DNA from: Pseudomonas sp. GM50
GTDB taxonomy: Bacteria; Pseudomonadota; Gammaproteobacteria; Pseudomonadales; Pseudomonadaceae
DNA length: 64,000 nt
Assembly: GCF_000282375.1 (NCBI RefSeq)
Contig: NZ_AKJK01000061.1
Coordinates: 1 to 64,000, forward strand
Direction of reading: 5' to 3'
The notes beneath the pieces were generated by a model. The model ran no database searches and was not told where the DNA came from. It was given only the letters and a program-made list of their open reading frames with translations. Each line of letters opens with the position of its first letter. Positions within the stretch are counted from its first letter, which is position 1. Positions 46,100 through 55,106 of the stretch are shown piece by piece. Both the position numbers and the translations under genes were made by a program.

Positions 46100-46110
46100 C
46101 TCTCTATTCC

Positions 46111-46710
46111 CTAGTCATAATTGATGTGCACCTTGGTATGCGCCGGCGCGCTGCGGTGGATCAGGCATTCCAGTGCCGAGCCAGGGTTCACGCCGAAGCG
46201 CTCGCCCCAGTAACTAGCGCCAAAACGTCGTCCCAGCAGCAATCGCCCACCGGTGTTGAGCGTCCACATGAACTGCGCTTCCCAAGTGCCCCAGTGCGCC
46301 GCACCGAAACGCGAGCGCCCCATGCGCGGGGCTTCCAGTTCGGTGATGGTGGCGTTCGGGTAGCCCTGGCTTTTGGCAATCTCGAGGTAGTAGCCGACGG
46401 CCTGGCTGCCGACCGCGAGCAGGCGTCGGCGTACTGCAAGACGGCGGTCGTCGAACAGTGGCGTGGCGCCCAGGCACGGGTCGGGCAGGTTCATCACCCG
46501 CTCCCAGTCGGGCACCAGTTCGCTGACGCCGGCCGGGTCCATTTCGTTGAGCAGGTCGGCGGCGCGGGCGTCGAGGCGGGCCAGTTCCTGGGCGACGCCG
46601 TCGAGCACTTCTTCAAGTTCCGGCACCCGCTCAGGGTCCCAGGCCGGGCCGCTGGGCAGCAGGCTGCGCAGTTGGGCGTGGTATTGCGCGGCGGTTCTTA
46701 TGCCCCCCAT
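46111..46710 (-). CDS. Mu gp48-like baseplate/tail protein (DUF2313)
   Basis: This 199-residue protein is of the YmfQ/DUF2313 family, the Mu gp48 equivalent that links the baseplate wedge to the fibres. Recognised parts are QLRSLLPSGPAWDPE, DLLNEMDPAGVSELVPDWERVMNLPD, RRLAVRRRLLAVGSQAVGYYLEIA and ECLIHRSAPAHTKVHINY. ATG at 46710 with GAGG upstream; it overlaps the gp47 end. Confidence 0.88.
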   Translation of the reverse strand: MGGIRTAAQYHAQLRSLLPSGPAWDPERVPELEEVLDGVAQELARLDARAADLLNEMDPAGVSELVPDWERVMNLPDPCLGATPLFDDRRLAVRRRLLAVGSQAVGYYLEIAKSQGYPNATITELEAPRMGRSRFGAAHWGTWEAQFMWTLNTGGRLLLGRRFGASYWGERFGVNPGSALECLIHRSAPAHTKVHINYD

Positions 46711-47741
46711 ACGCAACCTCCAAAGGTCAGCAGCTCATTGCGCTCGGTTTCGACATCAGCGACAGGCGAGGTGAGTACGTGGTCGTTTTCGCCGCTGGTG
46801 CTGCTGATCGCTTCACGGATGTGACTGATCAACAACTTCTGGCCGAGGTCTGCTTCACGGTTATGCAGGTCGCGCAGCTGCGCTTCGACGGCGGCGCGTA
46901 TGGCGGTGGTGTCGGGAGTCAGCGTCAGGTGATAGACCACTGGCACCTGGACCGGTCGCTGCACATTCACCTCGGCGGTGACCGGGCGCAGAGGCTCGAT
47001 GTAGGCCTGGACTTCGGCGAGTTGTTCGTCGTTCGGCACTGGTTGCGGGTCGTCGTCACGCATGATGAACAGGCTGACTGTACCCGGTCCCAACAAACCG
47101 CCACGGCACCAGACACGGGTCACGCCGGGGCATTCCAGGGCCCAGGTTTCATAGTCTTGCGCCGAACCGCCATGAGGGATGATGCGGTAGGAGCGGATCA
47201 CCCGCGAACGCAGCGACTCCAGGCTTTCCCGCGCCACACCGCCGCTGAGCCCCGGCGCCAGCACCGTGAAGCTATTACCGACAATGCCGGCAATCGGCTG
47301 CACCGGAATCAACGTCATGCCAGCCTCGGCGTTGCCCAGGCTGCCGGCCTCGAGCGCGGCGATGGTGGTGCTGTTGAGGCCGTTGCTGGTGGTGCGCGCG
47401 GCGGTCACTTTGTAGGTGCGACCGTCGCTCGATTGCAGCAGGGTGTCGACGTCCAGCACGGCACCGGCGCTGGCGGTAAAGCTGACGCTGCCGCTGGCCG
47501 CTTGCGCGGGTTTGCGCGGCTGGTTCAGACGCAGTGCGGCGATCCGTTCCAGGGTCGATTCATCGGCCTTGTCCGGGAGGATCTGCTCGGCGATCCAGTC
47601 CAGATAGCCATACAGGCCATAGGCGGCGCCACCGAGGGTGCGGGCCAGCACTTGCGCATCGGACTGGCGCAGCGAATCGCTGGCCAGGTCGCTTTGGGTG
47701 CGTTTGATCAGCACCGGCAGCGAAGGGGTTTCAAACGGCAT
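46698..47741 (-). CDS. Mu gp47-like baseplate J protein
   Basis: This 347-residue baseplate wedge protein has the J-like pattern: LPVLIKRTQSDLASD start, ALRLNQPRKPAQAASGSVSF, and an alpha/beta C-terminal region with VQVPVVYHLTLTPDTTAIRAAVEAQL. Equivalent to P2 J. It overlaps gp46 by 11 bases. Confidence 0.9.
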   Translation of the reverse strand: MPFETPSLPVLIKRTQSDLASDSLRQSDAQVLARTLGGAAYGLYGYLDWIAEQILPDKADESTLERIAALRLNQPRKPAQAASGSVSFTASAGAVLDVDTLLQSSDGRTYKVTAARTTSNGLNSTTIAALEAGSLGNAEAGMTLIPVQPIAGIVGNSFTVLAPGLSGGVARESLESLRSRVIRSYRIIPHGGSAQDYETWALECPGVTRVWCRGGLLGPGTVSLFIMRDDDPQPVPNDEQLAEVQAYIEPLRPVTAEVNVQRPVQVPVVYHLTLTPDTTAIRAAVEAQLRDLHNREADLGQKLLISHIREAISSTSGENDHVLTSPVADVETERNELLTFGGCVWGA

Positions 47742-48129
47742 AGATCACCTGCCAACTGTTATCGGGGTTGATGTCCAGGCGCTCGCCGTCGGCCAGGGTC
47801 AGGACCGTGCGCAGGTTCAGGCGCTGGGCGTCGAGGCGTTCGCTGATGATGTCGATGGCGCTGCAATGGCCGTCATCGATCAGCCATTGCAGGGCTTCGC
47901 GGGCATAGAACTCGGCGTCCATCTGGGTCTGTCGGGTCAGTTTGACCCGGCGCAACAGCCACAGCCGCGAACCGATGCGGTCGTCGGCAACGGTAGGAAA
48001 CGTGTCGCCCCACCAACCGAAACGCTCTTCGTCATCGAGGGCATCGTCATCGGCGGCGCGGCGCCAGGTGAACAGGCTGATCAGCACTGAACGGGTCAGT
48101 GCGGCGTGGAGTTTTTGGCTGATCAACAT
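47731..48129 (-). CDS. Mu gp46-like baseplate W protein
   Basis: This 132-residue protein of the GP46 family has RFGWWGDTFPTVADDRIGSRLWLLRR, diagnostic for this family, and an EALQWLIDDG helix. It forms the inner baseplate beneath the sheath. The ATG at 48129 overlaps the gp45 stop (TGATG). Confidence 0.9.
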   Translation of the reverse strand: MLISQKLHAALTRSVLISLFTWRRAADDDALDDEERFGWWGDTFPTVADDRIGSRLWLLRRVKLTRQTQMDAEFYAREALQWLIDDGHCSAIDIISERLDAQRLNLRTVLTLADGERLDINPDNSWQVIYAV

Positions 48130-48638
48130 CACTGCCCTCCTGCCGGTACGCCGGTCTGGCCGTTGCCCGCTTGAACGCCGACATGCACGTGTTTGATCTG
48201 GCTGATGCCGCCGGCAATCTGGTCGCCCTGGGAGACAATCTTGCCGGTCTGGTTGATGACCGGCGTGTCGATGTTCACCGCACTGCTGGCGCGGATATTG
48301 AGCGTGGCGGTTTCGATGTCGATGACCCGCCCGCGCTTGAAGTGAATTTTGTCGCCTTCGTCGGTGTAGATCGCCACTTCGCCGGCGGCCAGGGACTGGA
48401 GGCGATAGCGACGGTCGGCGACCACCAGCACGATGGCGTGGGAACGGTCACCGCCCAGGAACGTGGCGACACCTTCGGCGCCGGCCAGTGGGTTGCTGGT
48501 GAAACCGTAGGGTTCGAAGTGCTCCATGTCGTCGTTCACTTCGCCGGCGGTGAGGCGCATTTGCAGCGATTGAAGCTTGGTGGCCGAGTTGGCGAGCACG
48601 ACAGTGCCGCGCGCCAGGAGGCGTGTCAGTAGGCTCAT
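48129..48638 (-). CDS. Mu gp45-like baseplate spike V
   Basis: This 169-residue protein is the central spike. An OB-like N-terminal region (QSLQMRLTAGEVNDDMEHFEPYGF) is followed by repeats typical of a trimeric beta-helix (RLQSLAAGEVAIYTDEGDKIHF, TATLNIRASSAVNIDTPVI) and GGISQIKHVHVGVQAGNGQTG. The ATG at 48638 is used; the frame upstream is REP sequence. Confidence 0.88.
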   Translation of the reverse strand: MSLLTRLLARGTVVLANSATKLQSLQMRLTAGEVNDDMEHFEPYGFTSNPLAGAEGVATFLGGDRSHAIVLVVADRRYRLQSLAAGEVAIYTDEGDKIHFKRGRVIDIETATLNIRASSAVNIDTPVINQTGKIVSQGDQIAGGISQIKHVHVGVQAGNGQTGVPAGGQ

Positions 48639-48675
48639 TGGGAGTCCTTCAATGATCAGGTCGAACGCGGATAAC

Positions 48676-48765
48676 TGTGGGAGCGAGCCTGCTCGCGATA
48701 GCGATCTGTCAGTCAATATCAAAGGTGAATGTCAGACCGTAATCGCGAGCAGGCTCGCTCCCACA
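48676..48765. repeat. REP inverted pair inside the tailocin operon
   Basis: TGTGGGAGCGAGCCTGCTCG and its inverted copy sit in the spacer between the hub gene gp44 and spike gene gp45. Confidence 0.85.
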
Positions 48766-48817
48766 TTGAATCGCCGTCGTTCACAACATGGGTATGCACA
48801 TAAGGTGCGCGTCGGGC

Positions 48818-49861
48818 TCAGGTTTTCTTCGGGGGCTCGGGATTGGCGTCGAAGGTATGCGGCGGTGCGACTTGCAAGGTGGTGACCGAGCCTTGCGCCG
48901 ATAGCGAGTAGGTCACCTTCGAGATCAACATGTCGTCATCGAACCCGAGTACCGGATCCTTGACCCTGACCAGCGTGTTGTGGCGCCACAAGTCTCCATT
49001 GGATTGTCGCCAGCCTTGCACCTGGTAAGTGGTGGTCAACGCTTTGCCCACACGGGTGGTAGCTTCCCAGTTGGCCCGTTGCAACGCGAGTTCGGGAGTG
49101 ATCTGCATGCCTTCGTTGATCACCGTGACCCGCCGACGTTTGTAGCCCAGGTCGGCGGACACCGATTCAACCTCGCTGACCGCTGCCCCGCTCTTCTTGT
49201 CGGTGCCCTTGTGCTGGCCGATTACCCGGTATTCAGAGAACACCTGGCTGTAATCCATCGGCGCGTTGGCCGACAGAATATTTTTGCCCAACTCCAGCGC
49301 ATCGCTGGCCCGGCCACCACTGCCAGGCCGGGCCAGCACCAGCCGCCCCTGGGCATCATCGGTAGAAAATACCCGGAACAAGGTCAGCAAGCGGTCGATG
49401 GATTGAAACACCGTTTCCCCCGGCACGATGGTGTGACTGCTGAGCCGGGCGGTCTCGGGAATTTCGCTGACCACAAAGACCTTGTAGGTGATCGCCAGCG
49501 CTTCGACGATGCTCAACAGCGATTGCTCATGCCATTGGTTCGGGCGGTTGGTCGCGGCGCAATCCACCAGATCCTGGGTGCAGGAACTGCCTTCGATGTT
49601 GAGGCTGATCTGCCGTCCGTCATAACTGATCGGGGCCTTGAACACATACCCGGTCAGCACCAGATCCTGACCGATGCGCACTTCACAGGCGTCACCGGGC
49701 TGGATCCGTTTGTCCACGGTCTGCCCCGGCCATTGCCAGGTGATGTTGAGTTTAAAGGTGCGGAACTGACGCTCCAGATCCGCAGTGATTTCCACGCTTT
49801 TCCAGCCACCGTATTCCAGGCCGCCGACCGTCAGGGTGACCCGGTTATCCATGTCGTTCAT
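48818..49861 (-). CDS. Mu gp44-like baseplate hub
   Basis: This 347-residue protein is of the gpP/gp44 family (equivalent to P2 D and T4 gp27). It starts RVTLTVGGLEYGGWKSVEIT and has SFTWQWP-like and SSCTQDLVDCAA segments, a swivel region and AQGSVTTLQVAPPHTF near the end. Confidence 0.9.
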   Translation of the reverse strand: MNDMDNRVTLTVGGLEYGGWKSVEITADLERQFRTFKLNITWQWPGQTVDKRIQPGDACEVRIGQDLVLTGYVFKAPISYDGRQISLNIEGSSCTQDLVDCAATNRPNQWHEQSLLSIVEALAITYKVFVVSEIPETARLSSHTIVPGETVFQSIDRLLTLFRVFSTDDAQGRLVLARPGSGGRASDALELGKNILSANAPMDYSQVFSEYRVIGQHKGTDKKSGAAVSEVESVSADLGYKRRRVTVINEGMQITPELALQRANWEATTRVGKALTTTYQVQGWRQSNGDLWRHNTLVRVKDPVLGFDDDMLISKVTYSLSAQGSVTTLQVAPPHTFDANPEPPKKT

Positions 49862-49864
49862 GGT

Positions 49865-51103
49865 TCACTTCCCGGAAACTTTCACATCGTTGGGCGGCAG
49901 GAACAACGGATGGGCAACACCGTTGCGTTGAGTCACTTCCGTGACCCGCGTGGCATCGGCAAATTGCCGATAGGCCACGACGACGGCAGGCAAGCTCTCC
50001 TGAAAGGATTTACTGACCAGCCGCACGCCGGACGACGCCACCGCTTTGAGGTGCGCATTCAACGTCTGCTTCACATCATTGATGGCCTGATAGTGCGCGG
50101 GGCTGGCCTTGTTCAGTGCCAGTTGGATCGCTTCGTTCAACTCCTTTTGCAACAACTGCAAATCGTCGGTGACCGGCACTTCCTGACGGGTGACCGGCTG
50201 CAGCGTCTGATGATCCAGCGACGGCTGCGACGTCAGTTTCACCGGCGTCGACGCCACCGGCATCGAGGCGACCCATTGCGCCACCTTCACCAGCAGCGTG
50301 TCTTGCACCAGATCGGCCATGGCTTGCGCCGCCGCCGTGGTGTCCTTGCCGGTGGTGAGCTTTGGTGCATCAGCCTTGCGGATGGCTTCGATCTGCTGGG
50401 AAACGTTGGCAATCACGCCACGATAGCCCTCCTTCGCGAAGTCCTTGAGTTCCTGGATGTCGCCGAGCAATCCCTTGAATTCCGCCGCCACTTCCTTGGG
50501 CAACTCCTTGACCGCCTTGACCAGCTCGCTGATCTGCCGGTACTCCTCGATCAACGGTTTGAGCTGTTCCTGGATCACTTCATAGACCCCGGTCAGGCTG
50601 TTGCGCAGATTGGCGATGCCGATCCGCGCGGCCTTGATCAGGGTCATGGCCTGTTCGAAACGCGCCACCGCCGAGCCCAGCAGCGTGTCCGCCGATGACA
50701 GCAGCACCTTTTGCGTGCTGACCGTGGCCGTCGGAAATTGCAGGGGTTGATCGGGGTAGAACTTCAGGGCAAAGGTCACCAGCCCGCCGTCCTGGCGGGT
50801 GTGGGTCATGTCGCATTCACCGACCTTGACTTGCATCCGCCCCAACCACGGGTGGACCAGTTCACCACTGCCCTGCTCCAACGCCTTGAGCAACTTGTCG
50901 CGCTGCTCCAGGCAATCGGCGCCGACGATGAATGCCGTCAGGTCGTGGATCTTCGCCTGCTGCCCAAGGCCCTCGAAAAACGGCTGGTCACGTTGTGGAT
51001 ACTCATGCAACTGGCCCTTGTGGCCGACCGGGGTTTTCGCCTGATCGACCCAAAAACCGACACCCCGAAAGGATGCCGGCAACAAACGGTCACGCCAGTT
51101 CAT
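49865..51103 (-). CDS. Mu gp43-like tail/DNA circularization protein
   Basis: This 412-residue protein has the N-terminal domain named for DNA circularization (WRDRLLPASFRGVGFWVDQAK, RHEYPQRD-like, HPWLGRMQVKVGECDMTHTRQDGG). The rest is helical. In Mu-like tails it is a baseplate component next to the tape measure; the named DNA role is not expected in a DNA-free tailocin. Confidence 0.88.
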   Translation of the reverse strand: MNWRDRLLPASFRGVGFWVDQAKTPVGHKGQLHEYPQRDQPFFEGLGQQAKIHDLTAFIVGADCLEQRDKLLKALEQGSGELVHPWLGRMQVKVGECDMTHTRQDGGLVTFALKFYPDQPLQFPTATVSTQKVLLSSADTLLGSAVARFEQAMTLIKAARIGIANLRNSLTGVYEVIQEQLKPLIEEYRQISELVKAVKELPKEVAAEFKGLLGDIQELKDFAKEGYRGVIANVSQQIEAIRKADAPKLTTGKDTTAAAQAMADLVQDTLLVKVAQWVASMPVASTPVKLTSQPSLDHQTLQPVTRQEVPVTDDLQLLQKELNEAIQLALNKASPAHYQAINDVKQTLNAHLKAVASSGVRLVSKSFQESLPAVVVAYRQFADATRVTEVTQRNGVAHPLFLPPNDVKVSGK

Positions 51104-52589
51104 TGGAACCTCCCAGAGACAACGAGCGATAGCCGATGCGCGAATTGAGCGACAGCCCCGGTTGATTGGTTTGCGGTTGATCGGTGCGCAGCCCGGCCGG
51201 TGCGTTTTCGAAGCGCACGGTCAGGCCGCCTTCGAGTTGCGTGCGGTTATTGGCGGCGGTTTGCTGGATCAGGGTGCTTGAGGTTTGTGTCAGAGAACCG
51301 GACTGCATTGGCGACTTGAGCGGCAAACTGCCGGGAGCCGTCAGCGCGCTTGAGGGTGGCTCGGAAACGTCACCAAAGAATGCCGCCGCAGGCGCAAATT
51401 CACCCTTGCCTTCGGCATTGGTTTTCTTTTGCGCCTCGGTAAAGCCTTCTACCTTGCCGGTAATTTTGGCGATAAAACCACCAAAGCTCCCGCCCAGCAT
51501 CTCCTGGATCGGCGCCAGAATGGCCCGGAGCTTTTCCGCTTTTTCACTGAAAAACTGAACCACAGATGCCCATGTTTCGCTCAGTGCGTCCAAGGGCGAC
51601 CAAGTGAACAGGCCGCTGAGGTAGGAAAAGAACGCCTGCGCCCCAAGCTTGATTGACTCCCAGTAACCCGAGAACATGGCGGGCACCTGATCCCAAGCCG
51701 CGGTAATGGCGTCCAGTGGAACCCAGTCGAACATGCTGCGCAGTTTCTCCTTCACCGGCACGGTCAGTGCCATGAGCAGATCCCAGATGGCCGCAAACAA
51801 ACCGACAACGGCCCCCCAGTTGTTCAGGATCATTGCGTAGGGAGTCCAGGCAAACCACGCCTTGAGGAAATCGAATCCTGCGCTCACGACTGCCTTTACT
51901 CGATCAAAAATATCCGAGAAAACTCCGCTGATCGGCAGCCAATAACTGACAACCTTTTGCCAGAGCCCGGCGAAGAACGTCGAAATCGGTTCCCAGTTGG
52001 CAATGATCAAACCAGCCGCCAGGGCGATACCCATGGCAATCAGCATGATCGGATTGGTCTTGAGCACCACGTTCATCAGATCGAACACTTGAGTCGCGCC
52101 GGTCACGGCGGTTTGCATCGCCGAGAACGCGATGGCACCTGCCGCCAGCCCTTCGACCAGCTTCGGGTTGTCATCGAGCAGACTGCCAAATCCAGCCAAC
52201 AAAGGTTGAAGACCTGCCGTTACCGTAGCGACGGCAGGCTGCAAGGCAGAGTTGGCCGCGACCGACACCTGCTCCATCGATCGACTGAACACATTCATGT
52301 TTTGTGTAGCGCTTGCCGGCGCCTTCGGCAAATCAACGCCTTCGGCCGATTCGCTGACCTCGGTCAATTTGCCCTTGAACGCGTCGGATGCCTTGATGCC
52401 CTCCACAAATGGCGTGATCACGCTACCGCCCTTGAACAGACCGCTGATGTCCAGTTTGCCGAGGCCGGTCTGCTCCAGGTTTTTCTTGAAGCTCTCGACC
52501 TTTGCCCGCAGAGCGCCGAGTTTGGGGGACAGTTCGTCGATGCCCGTGAGCAGCACCGAGGTTTTCTCTTTCTTTTCTGTGTCTGCCAT
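51090..52589 (-). CDS. Mu gp42-like tape measure protein
   Basis: This 499-residue tape measure fixes the length of the Mu-like tail. It has a helical N-terminus, hydrophobic segments at about 150-200 (AIAFSAMQTAVTGATQVFDL; PIMLIAMGIALAAGLIIANW) and repeated WxxV/I segments (TPYAMILNNWGAVVGLFAAIW). The ATG at 52589 overlaps the end of the frameshift product (TGATG). At 499 residues it is shorter than the P2-type one (718), so this tail should be shorter. Confidence 0.88.
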   Translation of the reverse strand: MADTEKKEKTSVLLTGIDELSPKLGALRAKVESFKKNLEQTGLGKLDISGLFKGGSVITPFVEGIKASDAFKGKLTEVSESAEGVDLPKAPASATQNMNVFSRSMEQVSVAANSALQPAVATVTAGLQPLLAGFGSLLDDNPKLVEGLAAGAIAFSAMQTAVTGATQVFDLMNVVLKTNPIMLIAMGIALAAGLIIANWEPISTFFAGLWQKVVSYWLPISGVFSDIFDRVKAVVSAGFDFLKAWFAWTPYAMILNNWGAVVGLFAAIWDLLMALTVPVKEKLRSMFDWVPLDAITAAWDQVPAMFSGYWESIKLGAQAFFSYLSGLFTWSPLDALSETWASVVQFFSEKAEKLRAILAPIQEMLGGSFGGFIAKITGKVEGFTEAQKKTNAEGKGEFAPAAAFFGDVSEPPSSALTAPGSLPLKSPMQSGSLTQTSSTLIQQTAANNRTQLEGGLTVRFENAPAGLRTDQPQTNQPGLSLNSRIGYRSLSLGGSNELA

Positions 52590-53016
52590 CACTGCACCTG
52601 CTGCATCGCATTGATCCGTTGCGCGTGCTCCAGTGATTCGCGGAGCACATCCAGTGGCCTGGCCATCATCTGTTCGGGGTCAACCTTCCAGAACCAGGCC
52701 AGGTCATAGGCGACTGCGATCAGGTCGGTGATGGCGCCGACGCCGCACTCATGAAAAAACTCGCGACGGCCCAACTCAGCGCGTTGAGGTCAGCCAGGTC
52801 CAACTGGTTGACCGACGACGGCGGGATGCCGGCGCACACGGCGATGTATTTGGCCGCGACGTCCATGTCGAGGCTGACTTCTTCGCTCTTGTCGATCTTG
52901 TACGGCAGCGCCTTGATCGCCCGCACTTCCTGCACCGTCGGACGGCGCAGGTTGAGTTCGGTCAAGGGCTCGCCGTGGGCTTCGATCGCAACTTGAAGCT
53001 TCACGGCGTTGCTCAT
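52589..53016 (-). CDS. Frameshift product of the Mu-like tail assembly chaperone (gp41-gp41')
   Basis: A -1 shift at TTTTTTC (52753-52759) joins the gp41 frame, after codon 88, to a downstream frame that ends at the tape-measure start. The fusion is 142 residues and ends INAMQQVQ. The downstream frame (ITDLIAVAYDLAWFWKVDPEQM) looks like the GpE-type chaperone extension. Frameshifted chaperones are the rule in long-tailed phages; the event is inferred from the slippery codons and frame layout. Confidence 0.75.
52720..53016 (-). CDS. Mu gp41-like tail assembly chaperone (zero frame)
   Basis: This 98-residue protein starts MSNAVKLQVAIEAHGEPLTE and has LNLRRPTVQEVRAIKALPY, the pattern of the gp41/GpE tail assembly family. 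It chaperones the tape measure during tail assembly. Its start overlaps the tube gene stop (ATGA). Normal translation ends at ASAPSPT. Confidence 0.85.
   Translation of the reverse strand: MSNAVKLQVAIEAHGEPLTELNLRRPTVQEVRAIKALPYKIDKSEEVSLDMDVAAKYIAVCAGIPPSSVNQLDLADLNALSWAVASFFMSAASAPSPT
52753..52759 (-). promoter_or_regulatory. -1 ribosomal frameshift site TTTTTTC
   Basis: On the minus strand T-TTT-TTC lies exactly in the zero frame (codons 87-88 of gp41), fitting X-XXY-YYZ. The new frame is open from there to the tape-measure start. Confidence 0.75.
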
Positions 53017-53360
53017 TGCCAGGTCCCCTTGATGCCTTCGAATTTCAGTTCGATGGTGGCGTCATCGCCTTTGGATACCGGTTCTTCCACCAGGTAGGCG
53101 CCGGCCAGTACGTAGACTTTGCCGTTGCTGAATTCACAGGTGACGGTCATGTCAGTGCCAGCGATCAGTTGCTTGAGCGGGAAGTCCGCGGTGTGCAGCG
53201 CCGTCACTTTGAACGACTGAGCGATGTCGGTTTCCTTGTAGAAGCCCGGCACGACGGTTTCCCGTTTAACGGCCATCAAGGGCGCTTCGCAGCCGCCGTT
53301 GATAGTCAGTTGAGCGCCGTCCACTTTGACGTAGCAGGTGCCCGCAATCAGTTGACCCAT
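53013..53360 (-). CDS. Mu gp40-like tail tube protein
   Basis: This 115-residue tube subunit starts MGQLIAGTCYVKVDGAQLTI and has GGCEAPLMAVKRETVVPG, LVEEPVSKGDDATIELKFEG. It forms the inner tube that pierces the target. The ATG at 53360 lies 20 bases after a terminator hairpin. Confidence 0.9.
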   Translation of the reverse strand: MGQLIAGTCYVKVDGAQLTINGGCEAPLMAVKRETVVPGFYKETDIAQSFKVTALHTADFPLKQLIAGTDMTVTCEFSNGKVYVLAGAYLVEEPVSKGDDATIELKFEGIKGTWQ

Positions 53361-53379
53361 GGTGTTTCTCCCTTCAAAT

Positions 53380-53402
53380 AAAAAGCCCACGCGCGGTGGG
53401 CT
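53380..53402 (-). terminator. Intrinsic terminator between sheath and tube genes
   Basis: On the minus strand AGCCCAC and GTGGGCT pair around CGCGC and are followed by TTTTATTT. Only about 20 bases separate it from the tube start, leaving no room for a promoter. Confidence 0.75.
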
Positions 53403-53427
53403 GAAATCACACAGTCAAAGGCAGCGA

Positions 53428-54924
53428 TCAGGCTGCGTCGTCGTACTGCAGACGGAACTGGTTGAGCAGCGCGAACACGCGCAGGCCGTTGATGTAATCC
53501 GGCGGGAACAGCACGTTGACCCGGCTCGGGTCCTGAACATCGCGCTCGACGATCAGATGCTCGGCGAACAGCTCGGCGTTTTCTACGTGGCCTTCCAGTT
53601 CGAGCTTGGCGTACTGGGCGATCAGCTCACCGCGAATGGTGCTCGGGGTCACGATCGGCTGGCCGGCGCCGAAACGGGTGCCGTCAGAGGCCAGTTTGTG
53701 ACGACCGTATTTGCTGGTGATCACGCTTTGCAGACGACGCACGATGAACGCCGACTGGTGCATGGTTTCGCTGTCCAGGTAGGAATTGTCTGCCTGGCCG
53801 TAGGCGTTCTTCTGATAGGTGGTGATCGAACGCTGGATGCGCACGTAGCCGCCTTCGTAGTACGCGGTAGCGATGCCGTAGTTGAGCAGCGACTGACGCT
53901 CGGTCAGGGTGAAACGCTCGCTGGCCGGTGCCGGGTCGAGACCGGGCAGGCTGCCGCTTTGAGTCGGACGGCTGGCGTCGGCAGAGATGAATACCGAAGT
54001 GCGCGCAGCCAATGCGGCGGCCTGCACCCAGAACGGTTGCGGTACGCCCGGTTCCAGCGCCTGAATGGTCATGTGCTGATCGTTACGCGCTTGACCGGCC
54101 GCCACCAGAGTACCGATGGTGCCGCGCTTGGCGCTGTAGACGTGACCGAACAATTGCTTGGCCCAGGACCAACGACCGGTGCTGTCATCCATGACGGCTT
54201 GCCAGGTGTTGAGGGTCGACAGATCCGACCACGGCATGCAGATGAACTCGAACGGTTCATCGCCCAGCGCCGCCACGGCGGCCACTTGATCCGGCACACC
54301 GGCACCGCCGGTCATGGCAGTGATGGCCGAGGTCAGGCCTGCCGGGGTTTCTTCGCCGTTGCTCTTGCCCAGGCGATTGAATTGCAGGCTGATGTCATTG
54401 CCGCTGTCGCCAGTCCATTTGGCGCTCAGGGTGACCACACCGTCGACTGCTGCAGCGCTGACTGGCAGATCGGCGGAGGCATTGATTTTCAGTGCCAGGG
54501 CCGTGGCCGCTTGCACCGCAGTGGCACCATTGACGATGGCCGCCTGAACGCGAACGCCGCCGACGTAAAGGTTGAGCACACCGCTCTGGGTCGCCGCACC
54601 GGTCAGGGTCAGCACGCCTTTGGCAATGCTGCCTTCAGTGTTGTGCAGCGGCAGGCACCAGATCTCGCCGATCGGGTCGGTCTTGCGCCAGGTTTCATAC
54701 ATCGAGGCGAGCATCGAGCCTTGGCCGCCAATGCTTTTGGCCAGCGCCACGCTGGACACCAACACCAGTTTGCCAACATCAGCCGGCGCGATGTTGTCGT
54801 TGACCTGAGCGACGATCAGGCGGCGCATGGCCGACGACGCGCTATTGGCGGCCGAGTTGTCCATTTCGGCGTAGAACAGCGGAACACGAATGTCCGTGGG
54901 GATGTTGCTGAATCCGATCGCCAT
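53428..54924 (-). CDS. Mu gp39-like contractile tail sheath
   Basis: This 498-residue sheath protein of the Mu/SfV type starts MAIGFSNIPTDIRVPLFYAE. Recognised parts include GQGSMLASMYETWRKTDP, the inserted variable domain around residues 130-200, and the C-terminal GELIAQYAKLELEGHVENAE with FPPDYINGLRVFALLNQFRL. It contracts to drive the tube. One base overlaps the DUF2635 stop. Confidence 0.92.
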   Translation of the reverse strand: MAIGFSNIPTDIRVPLFYAEMDNSAANSASSAMRRLIVAQVNDNIAPADVGKLVLVSSVALAKSIGGQGSMLASMYETWRKTDPIGEIWCLPLHNTEGSIAKGVLTLTGAATQSGVLNLYVGGVRVQAAIVNGATAVQAATALALKINASADLPVSAAAVDGVVTLSAKWTGDSGNDISLQFNRLGKSNGEETPAGLTSAITAMTGGAGVPDQVAAVAALGDEPFEFICMPWSDLSTLNTWQAVMDDSTGRWSWAKQLFGHVYSAKRGTIGTLVAAGQARNDQHMTIQALEPGVPQPFWVQAAALAARTSVFISADASRPTQSGSLPGLDPAPASERFTLTERQSLLNYGIATAYYEGGYVRIQRSITTYQKNAYGQADNSYLDSETMHQSAFIVRRLQSVITSKYGRHKLASDGTRFGAGQPIVTPSTIRGELIAQYAKLELEGHVENAELFAEHLIVERDVQDPSRVNVLFPPDYINGLRVFALLNQFRLQYDDAA

Positions 54925-55106
54925 TATTTGGCTCCCTGTGGTTTCGCCGCTTTCACGGCTTTGGTAGTGATATCGCCATCGGCCAGACGTCGACGCCACC
55001 AGGCGTTGTCCGGCACTTCACGGCCCTCGAGGGGCAACAGATCGCCCGCTTCCGGGTCCGGCACAACACGGCCCGGGGCCGGCAGCACGGTGATGCGTTT
55101 GCTCAT
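54924..55106 (-). CDS. DUF2635 phage protein (Mu gp38-like)
   Basis: This 60-residue protein starts MSKRITVLPAPGRVVPDPEAG and has EVPDNAWWRRRLADGDI, the DUF2635 pattern. It is always found between gp37 and the sheath gene in Mu-like tails; its role is unknown. Confidence 0.85.
   Translation of the reverse strand: MSKRITVLPAPGRVVPDPEAGDLLPLEGREVPDNAWWRRRLADGDITTKAVKAAKPQGAK

Noticed and set aside
48980..50698. Long plus-strand open frames across the tailocin (also 53359-55206, 57633-58856, 61163-62473)
   Set aside because: All are antisense to well-recognised tail genes and show no domain signatures.
52589..52774. Stand-alone 61-residue gene with its own ATG at 52774
   Set aside because: The frame is better explained as the -1 frameshift extension of the gp41-like chaperone; no clear ribosome-binding site was seen for the ATG.
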